In this document: positions 50,387 through 62,200 of the stretch, piece after piece
Position numbering within the stretch: position 1 is the stretch's first letter
How the letters are laid out: each line of letters opens with the position of its first letter
Source: Balanoglossus misakiensis
Lineage: Eukaryota > Hemichordata
Reading direction: 5' to 3'
DNA length: 64,000 nt
NCBI GenBank assembly: GCA_040954595.2
Contig: CM082583.2
Span: forward strand, 4,898,001-4,962,000
Notes under the pieces: generated by a model
Seen by the model: the letters and a program-made list of their open reading frames with translations, nothing else
Databases searched by the model: none
Told to the model about the DNA's origin: nothing
Position numbers and translations under genes: made by a program

Positions 50387-53237
50387 CTAAGTCACTTCTT
50401 TATTGCCAGGGTGACTTCTTAAAGCTTGGAGTGATTTCACAGTCTCTTCATTGCCTTTCCACAATGCAAAGAACTGGCTCAGTCCATTCCTGATAGCAGC
50501 AGCAGTAGCAAAAAAAAAAAAAAAAACACAATGTGTCATACATCACTGTGAGACTGATATCTGACATTCATTAATTGCTCAAATTTTACTGAAGTGAATC
50601 TTCACGTCAATAAAATTTTGAGTGGTATTGTTTTTGACTGTACCATTTTGTAATAGTATGCTAACTATTTTTGAGGTTGTACGTAAACAATGTTTTGGTT
50701 TGGCATCACAAACATTGCAGAAAACAATTGACACATGATTTACACATCACTGTCCTTAAAAAGTAATTACTGATGATGGTCCTTTACAAACTAAACCAGC
50801 TTTCGTGTCGGAAGTAAAACGCTGAACTGATCATGGTGATTTTGCACAACACGACCGATAGAGGGTGCTATTTGGAAAAAGATGTAGACACATGGCCACT
50901 TTCATTATATGTCCTATCACTTGTTAGACTCTCTCACAACCCCTCTCGCCGTCAGTGAAGAGCCTTTTTTTAGTGAACCGTGGGCTGTGAGAGAGTCTAA
51001 TCACTTGTCCACACCTCAAAACAACAAATTGACCGTGCTCACCTCTTGTCGGTTACCGCCTGTTCAAACTCCCTGGATTTCCTGGCAGCCACTTGCACAA
51101 TACCGGCCGGAATGTCCGCCAGTCTGGCCACATTTAAACCATAACTACGAGCTGCAACACCGGGGACCAACTGGTAGAGAAATGTGATGACATCCACATC
51201 TTCAGGGTTGTCATCCTCTGGAGGACATAAACAAACAGAAATTTCATTTTAGAAGTCCAGCCTGTTTAGCACAGTCACTCCACACAGACCTTGATTTTAG
51301 CACTCAAAAAAACCCAACAACAACGGGGACTTGTGGTTGGTGAAAATGACTTCAATTGGCCAACCAATCGATCCCAGGACACATGCAAAAATCAGCCTTT
51401 TGTGTCTCAAGTCATTTTGAAATTTGGGAAAATTTCGTAAACGACGAAGGATTTACTGTGAAGTGATTCCTTGTCATGGTCATATCTAAACTGTTGTGCG
51501 ATGTGTGAACAACATCTGAAAACTACATGCATACACATGTGTACTCGTCTGCTGCCCATAAAATCCCGTAGAGGCACTAGATCTCATGCTTACCATGTTC
51601 ATGGACAAGAAATGACATGTGATAGTTGCCAACATTCTCGGGAAACGTCTTCTCCAACTCTGCTAACGGCGGATAGTGGGTCACGAATAGTGTCAGGCAC
51701 TTCAACTGTCAAATGAAATGGGACAGAACGGAATTGTATAAAACAGTCAATGTCATAAAGTCAAAGATGTGAGTTCTTACAAATATAAGGCCAAAAAAAA
51801 TAATATGTGCTGTTCGATCCGATTACATGTTTTTCAAAAATAGGGTAGGTAGGTAGGGAAATTGTTTTACTTTGCAATATTTTTTTATATCTTTGGCCGC
51901 CATATTGTAGAAGAATGACGTCATAGTTCTTGCGTGATTGTCGCAATTTTTATAAATTTTGTATATTTGATATTGTTTTTCTTCTGGTTTACAAAGCTCT
52001 ACAATGTTTAGGGTCGGCGGGCAAAAATTAGGGTAGGTCGGGTAATCAGAACAGCACATATTTTTATATTTGGCCTAATGGACAGAAGATTTTTTTTTCT
52101 TCACTTGCCTCCTGGACTATGTAATGCAGAGTGGCATATGCTATGGCCATGCCATCATAGGTGCTTGTGCCACGCCCCAACTCATCCAGAATCACCATGG
52201 ACCGCTCTGTGGCCTGGTTCAAAATCTCTGAGGCTTCTTGCAGTTCAACCATGAAGGTACTGTCGCCATGGCAAATGTTGTCAGAGGCCCCCATTCTGAA
52301 AGACACAAGAGTATGTGTGTGAACCTGTTGTTTCCTGGATTTTTTTCGCAAGGAATTTCCATGAGTGCTTTTGAAATCCAAGGGCTTTCCAGGAACACAT
52401 TAGTATAAACCTTGACAGGATTGCAAGTTTTACAAAACCATTTCTTCTCAATATAAAGCAATTTTTTTTAAAAAGTTGCCTTAAAATAAGAAAATGTCAC
52501 ACAAGCATAAATTACGTACTGTGCATTTGGACCTTGCAGCAAAGTCCATAAAAGAAATCTAAAACCTTAAATTCACTACCAGTCAATCTATCCATACATC
52601 CACTGTTCCTAATCCTTACACCCACCCCTGTCACCTACTAAATTCCATCTATCCCTAAAGATCAAATTCCACTAAGTCACAGCTGAGATGAATGTACCTT
52701 ATACTAGTCCCAGGTCACACTAACCTGGTATAGATGGCATCAAATATTCCCAGAGTAGCTGATTCTGCTGGTACATAGCTGCCGATCTGGGCCATCAGTA
52801 CGATCAGCGACACTTGCTTGATGTAGGAGCTTTTGCCTCCCATGTTGGGTCCCGTTATAATCATGCACTGCTTGCCTTGTGACTGAATGCAAATCACATT
52901 TGTTGGTGGTTTAACTTTTACAATTACAGCAGATACTTAATTATTCTCTAGAAACTCATTCAAAGGTAAGGGTTGGATGGAAGTGCTCACAATGTAGCTT
53001 CTCTGTGATTACTGACACAAGAAAACATAGAACCTGCAATGATTGTACTATAGATCAGCTCTGGTTTGATAATTTAGAATAAAAAAGATACGGTAGTATA
53101 GACTCCACAAGACTGAACTTACCTCCATGTGTGTACTGTTTGGCACATACTGTTTTTGTTCCCCCAGCAAGACATCGACAACTGGGTGTCTGCCGTCTTC
53201 TATATGCAGCAGCCCATTCTGGTCACGGACGACAGGC
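50387..53237 (-). CDS. MSH3: MSH3 last six exons: ATPase domain and C-terminus
   Basis: Exons 53123-53237, 52725-52882, 52109-52295, 51594-51705, 51043-51217 and 50387-50489. They carry [19 protein letters not shown], Walker A GPNMGGKS, Walker B DELGRGTS, the [10 protein letters not shown] switch and [14 protein letters not shown] binding and hydrolysis here control sliding on DNA. The last exon follows a T-rich tract and CTATCAG and encodes [13 protein letters not shown].., matching the vertebrate RLKYFAKLW tail, then TAG. Confidence 0.93.
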
Positions 53238-56200
53238 CTGAGAATGAAAAGAGGTGAATTCCAGTTGAATGTTAAACCCTGATTGAAAAATGTAATGAAT
53301 TTCTCATACAGGAAAGTGTAGCAATTTCAGAAGTGTAGCAATTTCTGATTTAGTTTTAAAAAATATGCCTTGACTCAAAGCCTACATTGTACAGACCCTG
53401 ACACACACACACACACACACAATGACTATACACACCATCAATAATCTGATCGCATCAGTATTTTCTATTCTTGTTTATAAATACAGTCGTGTTTGCATCA
53501 GATGACATTATAAAAACAATTTAACAATGCAAAATTACTGATGACATGCATGTCGGGTATGACAGCTATGACATCACACGCGATGCAATTTTGTATGTCA
53601 CACATCCCCTTTTTGTATCAGAAATGACTATAAAAGATGTTTTTATTGATATTCTGACAGTGCATAGCGATTACATTGATTATGTGTCACAGCCTCGTCA
53701 TTGCTGTGATTGTATGTGCATGCATGGCATCAGCTGTTCCTTGAATATCGGCCATCCCAACTCAGCTCATTGTTTCTCTCGTTTTCTGAAAACATAAATG
53801 CACACAGAGGTGCAACCCTGAAACATGTGTAATGGGGCAGAGAAGGTGAACATGTTTTTTGTGGAGACAAATTACAAATCCTGAATTAAAGAGACATGTT
53901 GGCCGTGACTTTGAAAGCCACGAGGGTGGCACGAAACATGGAAATACAGACACTTAAACGATAAATCTCCCTGTGTTGGCCACAGATGTTGATGGTGTAA
54001 CTGTAAGCCCCACAACTACTAAGCCACGATGCAGGATGGCCGGAACATTTTGGCTGTCAGCAAATTTGTCTCCATGGCAGGGATTTTGACGGAGATGCGT
54101 TTGTAAAACTGGTTCCTGTCCAGGGAAAGGGAAACATCATGTCTGGGTCAGGTGATGGCAAACCGATGATCAGGATGACAGGCAGGGAGTACACAAAGTC
54201 ACATCACACAGCTGGTAAGACCTATGCCCCGTGGTATACACACATACTATACATGTACACACACACACACACACACATGAATCTCTATCTCTCACACACA
54301 CACACACACACAGTCACTCACTCACTCACTCACACACATTGTCAAACACAGTCAAAGTCACTGCCAACAGCTCTTGATGATAATTGAGTATGCTAATATC
54401 AGTACGTAAAATCACTATTATCACAAACATCTCCAATGCCATACATGTACAAGGTACACAATCGTTATAGCTGCACCTATGCATTAAAAATGTTGGCCTA
54501 TTCCAACATCATACCTGGTAGGTTTGTATTGCAGTGAAAAATACAATTTTTGAATTCTACATACTGCATACAAGTGGTTCACAACTTATCGTACCAGCCT
54601 TGCTCAAATGTCTATCAAGCGACATTATTCTTGTGGAGAGTGATGAAATAGCCCCTTTCTCTCGACTGACAGGTTCATTTGTACGGCTGAGCACACTGAA
54701 GAAAATCCTTCGGAAGTCACGCAAGAGATACATATTGGCGATGCTGTCCTTGCTCGTGATTGTAGGTTTGTGTCCAAAGCTGGCAAGAAAGGGATTCCTC
54801 ACCGCCAGAACTGAGAGTAAAGTCGAGTTCAAGAAGGATGTGTCTGGCGGAAAAACAGACACGGCGAAAACCACCACGAACCCAGACGACGGAACCCTGG
54901 AGTACAGAGTCTCCTCGATACTTAACAGAATTCAGGAAGAAAGAGGTTTCATGCGCCGCGCACTGAGAGACGTACCGGTGAATATCAGGTACAACCACAC
55001 ATTGAAAGCGGCCGTCAGGAACTGGGGGAACGCGACGCGACTCGAACAAGCTCTGGTGGACGCCGTACGCAGCAAGAGAACGCTGAAGGTCGGCGTGGTG
55101 GGCGGCTCGATATCCGCGGGTGGCGGAATTTCGTGCAAGGAGTGCGTGTTTTCGTACATCCTTTGGAAGTCTCTGGAGAGAGTTCTTGGGAGCCCCGTGG
55201 AGATGCACAACGCGGCCGTGGGGGCCACAGACAGTCGATACTACACCTACTGCCTGGAGGCGCACTTGGACGCCCGGGAGATGGACCTGGTGCTCTGGGA
55301 GTTGGCCGCCGACGATTACAACAAGGGGGTCCCTCCGTCCGCGCAGGAGGAACTCACCAGGGCCATCCTGCAGCTGCCCAACCAACCGCAGCTCATTTAC
55401 GTCAACTTCATATTTGGGAAGCAGATGAAGCTGCGATCGTGTGCAAACAGCGAAGATTCGGGCGGACACGACCTCAGCGTGTACTACGACATCCCTTCCA
55501 TCAGCACGAAAGGTGTACTCTGTCATCAAATTAAGAAGGGTCCAGTTGATGACCTGGTGGCAAATGACGCCAATCACCCCAGCAGCCTGGTGCATTCCAT
55601 CATGGCAGTTCTGCTGAGAAATTTCGTCTTGGACATTCTTGAGAGGGTCACTCTGAGGATAAAGTCGTCGGACATTTCTCAGCTTGACAGCATGGCGAAC
55701 GACATTCGGAACAGCGCCGATACGCAGAGCAGGACACTTCCCGAACCACTGTACAACGACACGTTCATCTTGCACGCCCAGTGCTGGTCGTCGCTTCTGC
55801 CCCAATACGGCAGCGGCTACCACCTGATGCCGATCGTCTCGCACGGGTGGAGGGCCGTCGCCCTGACGGGAGCCCTCAACATGAACCGCACGGACTCCAA
55901 GAAGTGCTGGATCACGTCCAAACTGGGCACGGTCATCGTCTTCCCCCTGCGCATCAGACCCTATCGAAATCTCACCTGTACGGTGGTGCTCTCCACTCTG
56001 ACCTGCAACACCTGCGGTGCGGTCAAAGTTCACCTCGACAACCAAGTCAACAACACGGTCATCGTGGACAGCAAGTTTTCGGCACAAGTCACGCACACTC
56101 ACGTCGTTGCCGTCGGCGTGTCTCCAGGAAAACACAACATCACCGTGGAGACCATCAATGACAAGTTTTTCCAATTGGCTGCCATAATGACGGCTTACAA

Positions 56201-59200
56201 CGCTAGCAGTGCGGATAAAAAGCATTCAAATCTCACAATAAATACACCATGAAACCATAAATTGAATCTTTCTGTTTGTGTGTGTGTATGACCTCACAAA
56301 CATTGCTTTCTTGTACAATGCACATCACAGACAGGTGTTTAGGAAATAACCTTGACAAAACAATGGGCATATAGCAGCCAGATTGGATCGCATCATGAAA
56401 CAAGTTTGTGTGTGTACATGTGTGATATAGCATGAATGAAATTTATTCTGCCACAGAAATTTTATATTATAGTCCAATCTTCCTACCTGCAATAGCCATC
56501 TTGCTTGGCAACGGTTGCTAATGAATACAAGCAATCTAAGGTTGCTAGGTGACATACGGCTTGTCGGTAACTATGGTAATGCTCCCCAAAGGACCTACAA
56601 GAAAAAGCATCACTAGTTCAATACATTTTCCAAGTAAATGACAGAAAATAAAATAAAATGACATTGATAACAAGTTTGATTCAGAAATTGAAATCAAAAT
56701 ATTGCAGAACTTTTCAAGAATAGCAAATGTTACCGGGTATACCCAATATTCAGACTCCATTACCGGGGCCAGTGTTCCTCATTTGTACTTACTCTAGAAA
56801 GTTGAGCCAAGCGTTGTTACAATCTATCTGCAACTGTTCTCTCAGCTGACAGAGTCTCTTGTAAGACGCCATGATGAACGGACTGTGAAACCTTGAGACG
56901 GCTTTGGTGCTGTGTCGAGAAATCAAAGGAGATACTATAACATTTGACCATCAAATTTTTCCCCTTGAATTTCAAGAAAAGCTACCATTTTCTCAGGCAT
57001 TTATTTGTAGCCCGTTGTATATATCATCTAGGTTGTTTTTTCAGTGTTAACTAACTACGCGCATGTGTACCATGAAGGAAAAAAAATCATTACTCACTAA
57101 CTGATTTTCATCCAGTCATCTGGTACCAGCTTCAGGTGTGCATTTCGGACCTCGATCAAATACTACCAGGATATGAAAAGTTAAAATTCAAACAACAACA
57201 TAGTCATACTAAAAGCTCGGGTTTTGTTAAAAGTAAATAAATGTAGAGGAATATTTAAATATACAATTATGGGCGATACAATCATGGCATAAGATATAAT
57301 TTGACCCAATTTTCAAGATATGGAATGAAAAAATATATCTATCAAAAACTAAGATGTCAGTTTCTCCCACCTCTTGGCCAGACACAGTGACATAGTCCAG
57401 CGATGGATTTCTTAACGTCAGCCGGATTTCTCTTCTGTGCTTCAGTATATCTTGCTTCACCTTCTCAATTTCCTCCTTCCTATTGCCGATTACAGGATAA
57501 TCACTCTCATTCACAAACAGCTTTGTTTTGTCGCCGTCTCTGTTGCAAGAAAAAAAGCAGGTGGCTTTGTGAGTGGGAAACGGACGAACAGACAGTCCAG
57601 CATAGACTGATTGTGATCAATGCTTTTTGGCCGCAATTTTCTTGTACTTTATAAAATAAATAGATAAATAAAAAAATAATTTTATTTATAAGTGCTTAAA
57701 GCCCCAGTATTTCTCGTGTTTATCCATTTTTCATCATCAAAAATTGTCCATTTTTCCTGTACATTCATCATGTAATACTACATAATGAAAGGTTTGGGCA
57801 ACTGTAGCTACATGCAAGCCGTAAATATTGCCCGTAACACTTGAAATGATGCGCGGGTTTGTTTACGTTGCATTCCGTATGTCAACAGAGCCTGACTTTC
57901 TGTTTCAAACAAAATTTATGCGAAAATGAGAAATACTGTGGCTTAGACAGTGATCAGAGGTTTCTCTGGAGAGAAGAGGATCACAAAGTACAGTCGACAA
58001 TACGATATGTTGGTTTCGAGTTGTTGTCCTACACTTCTCCATATTGGATCCTAATCAGATTGAGCGAGATGGAGAGACGCAAAAGACAGAGAGATACAGA
58101 CAGAGCCATAGAGACTTACTTGGCGGCTTGTTCAGAGATGGCGTCGGTGAATGCGTATACGTCATCCAGCAATGTTGGTATCTCCGACAGACAGGTCTTC
58201 AACAATGATGATTTGATGTCTTGTTCCACCAACCCTTGTACGTTCTGTAACTCCTTGGCCAGTCTACTCAGTGTTCTGGTCACTGACAAAAAGTCTGCCG
58301 TCGAACTCTAAATTTAAAAAGATAATAAAAATGGGGCTCGGAAGAAAAAATCCAAATATTCTAGATTTTGTTTGGGGGGGGGGGGGATGAACAATGCCAG
58401 AATTAAATTTTTCTTTACCCTAATTTTTAATGCATTTATAGTTTTCATTGCAGGCACGTTTTTCTTTTTCCTAATATTTATGAAAAAAAAAATTGAAAAT
58501 GATCAAGGAATATTGATTCTTTATAAAAATAGAAAATATGATATATGTTGCACCCTTGGAAAATGAGGGAAATTTTGGAGACTTGAAAAAAACATAATTA
58601 CCTTTTTATGATATATGCTGCATAATCCTTTCTCGATATCTGGCATTTTGGACATTAAAACTTTGACTTGATTAATCACTGAACTTGACGAATTCATGAT
58701 TTCTGTGATGGCATCCTGTCTCTCCTCTATCTCACTGTTTCAAAACAAAAATAAAACAAGATGTGAAGTGTTTTTAATCTTCTCCGTGCAACTGGTGGGA
58801 AATAATTTTCTGTTGAAAATTTGTCTCGTCTCACCTGGTGCTCAGGAGTGGTTTGGAGAGCCACTTCTTGAAAAGTCTCTGGCCAAATCTTGTTTTCGTC
58901 TGATCTAATATTGTGAAGAGAGTTCCTTTGCCACTGTCATCGGTCTGTTTGAGAGAGAGAGTGAGAGGGGGGGGGGGGGAAGAGGGAGAAGGGGAGACAG
59001 AGAGATGAATGCAAAATAACGATGCAGTGACATACGAGAACGCGAAAATTAATCCTCACGTAACAGTTGCCTCTTTTATATCGCGAAAATTTCCTGTTGC
59101 GAAAATAACCTGTATTACAGTACATGTATGTATAAAACAGTTGTACGATTGTGACACTGACATTATCAATTGCATATAAGATGACAAAACTTTTTTATTG

Positions 59201-62200
59201 ATAACTATTCGTTATCAAGTGTTCAACAGCATCAGTAAATACTACTGCCACTGTGCTGTGGAAGATCAGGGTAAGATGGCTATTTGTGGACAAGTAAAAA
59301 CAACCCTTCCCATTTTAGCGCCCCCTATCAACAAAGAAGAAACTACTCTCGTTTCTGAAATCATATCACTTGTGCATTCTTACCTCATTCCGAAAAATTT
59401 CCAGATTTTTCAAAGTGCATGCATTGAGTTTCATGTGTTTGGTTTGAGACGAGAATGGCTGCACATTGCTGTAACAGAAAAGTGGAGGGAATGAGAGAAT
59501 CATAGTATAATTTGTCTCATAAACAATGAACAATCATAACTTGATATGATATGTAAAGCTCAAATGTAGAGGTCAATACATCCCTCGTTTTAGAGTTGTT
59601 TCTGGATGAGAAAACCAAAACACATTTGGCTTCAAGAACTGAGTAGCAGACATAAAAGTGGTCTGCACACATCAAAACAGAAAACATGTCCCCACCTAGT
59701 AAGTTTTAACACTTTTTCAAGGTGAAATTCTTGTAAATATTTGATAAGAGCGGCCAAGCAGCAGATCACAGGTTTTGGAAGATTGACCATCTCTTGCAAT
59801 TTGCAACCTGGGAATAAAAAAACGCTATTAACACTATTTACATCATCAATGTTGGTGATTCCTGTTTAAAATATTAATTTTGCACATTTGCTGTATGTGA
59901 AAGCAAACAGGACATCTCACTGCCTGTGATGATCAACAGTTCAGCATTCTCACCTTCACTGGGGCTGCTTGTCTTTGATCCACTGTTGTAAAAATCAGAA
60001 ACCCTCTTGAAAGCCGAGTTGTACTCAAAAATGTCATCCTCCATCCTTTCAACTCGAATTCTGTCGTCTTTCTGAAAACTGAAAATAAAACAAGACATGT
60101 TTGTGGAAAATTTATCCTGCATTATTTTACAGACACAAAATGCCACATGTAATGAAATCAAAGCAGATGAAAATTTCCTAAGTTATGGCAGCCAGTGTAT
60201 ATGTCATAATAATGGCAAAGTTGGTCCTACAGAGTCGACTAACCTGCTGGCAGTGATGGAGTTTATGATCTTCTCCGTCTTTTCCGACAACTCCATCGGT
60301 AGGAGCAATTCCACGGGCTGGATGTGACCAATTCTGGTTTCCAACTCGCTTCGAGTGTTGCCATCCGTGAATTCATCATAGATGATGTCACCAGTGGAGG
60401 GCAGAACAGCCTGAATAAAAATGGTCGCTTTTCATATATCATATTTACAGTTTCAGACAACACTGCAATACAAACAAGAGACAAAATACATGTAGCGACA
60501 AAATAAGGCAACTTTTATCACATGAATGAAAAACTTACCACCAGCCCGAGTTGCACATCGTTAGGTTTTGGCGTTTTGGCGGTTGCTTCCATCACACACA
60601 TGAGGTAGTTACTGTTCGTGTTTATAGTCGAGACATCAAAGTCTGTCTCACCGGTAGATGGGTCCACATGTATGCACGAGTTAAGGTTTTTAACAATGTG
60701 AGGTAAACTTGTATTCATATTATGCATATGTAGAAAAGTATAAAGAAGTATTTCTGATTCTCAAATCACATTTGCGTGGCATGGGACAATTGAAACAGAT
60801 AAGAGTGCTCTTGGCAGCAAAGAAAACAGTTTCTTTTATAACATAAATATACAGATGGTGACATATACATGTATAAGGATATCCTCCCCGATGAGAGTAG
60901 CCTTGGTGTACAACCCTGATAACTTACGCGAAAACGGAGCGCTGCGGTTATCACCAGCGGCTTTCAAAGCGGCCGTTTCCGTCTGTTTGACCACGCCCAC
61001 TTTATAGCCAGCACTGACCAGTCTCCTGACGTGAACGAAGAGTCTATGCACAGGTATGCTGGCTGTCATGAAGTTGTGGTCCAGGTGGCAGTAGATATTG
61101 AGTACCTTGGCTGCAATCTGGAAGCGAGAAGTACAGATTTCATGACCAATACCTGCTGTCACTGGTTTTTAGTACACATTAACCCATTATTTTCATTGGG
61201 GTGGGTTAGGTGGGGTAAGATGTATCGGGTAGCCAGGGTCCCTGGTAAGGTTCCACTCAATGAGGCAATGAAGATCACATTTATGTTAAGTAACCAAATT
61301 TTACCTCTGCGTCTTCTCCAAAGAACCTGTACTTGTATCCGCACTCCACCAGCAAAATGGCATTGGGATACTGTTCCTTGATTTCCATGAACTGCTGCTC
61401 CAGCGGAGTATATTTGGACTTACTCCTGGAAGCCTTTCCACCCGTCCTCTCATTCCCAGCTTTCCCCTTTCCCTGCTCCTTGTTTTTCGCCTCGAGGCCG
61501 AAGAGTTCACGAAGCTTGGTCTTGGCGGGCTTGTCCTCTGAGCCGTCCACTTCTTCCTTGCTATTGGCTTTTTCACCACCACCTGTATTTCCTACATGAC
61601 TGACAGATGAACTTTCACCTGATGTTTCTCCTGCTGTATCATAACCTCCTGTTTTCTGGTTGGCCTTTTCTGTCCTCTTTGACTTGACGGTCGTTGCAAC
61701 ATCTTTGCCACTGCTCTGGTCGTTTGCAGAGAAGTTGCTGAGCCTTGATAGAGTGGCACTTGATATGTGGACTTTGCTGGACGTTGATGGAACAACTGCA
61801 GTGAAAAACCAAAATGCATGTGATGCCTGGGGATGTGTTCCAACCCCAAAAGACTTGCCAAAATGAATAATCAGTCTCTACCACCATTTATTCATTTGGC
61901 AATTGCAAGTAAACTTCTGTCCATGTTTATCTTATACAATGTACTCTACCTTCTGGTTCTTGATCTGACTTTGTTAGCAAACATGTTCTATTGGCCGAGT
62001 CAACTTTGGGTCTTTTACCAGATGGAGAATGCAGATCATCATCCAGTTCCACCACATCAACAATACTTCTCTTTCTGAATGGTGACTGAACTTTAACCTG
62101 TTGGGAGAATTCAGAACCATTGTTACATGTTAATCCCTTAAATGTCAGCTTTATTCTCACTATTTCTCAGTCATAACATGCGTGTCATAACAACATGAAT

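Noticed and set aside
54001-54140. The coding-like minus-strand stretch as the missing MSH3 exon
   Set aside because: It starts in the right phase after a good acceptor, but lacks the conserved helix residues, ends in a stop, and has no donor in the phase needed to join the next exon.
54717-56225. A 502-codon open frame on the minus strand opposite the SGNH-like gene
   Set aside because: It is the antisense shadow of a GC-rich coding frame. It has no family motifs, and its composition follows from the codon bias of the plus-strand gene.
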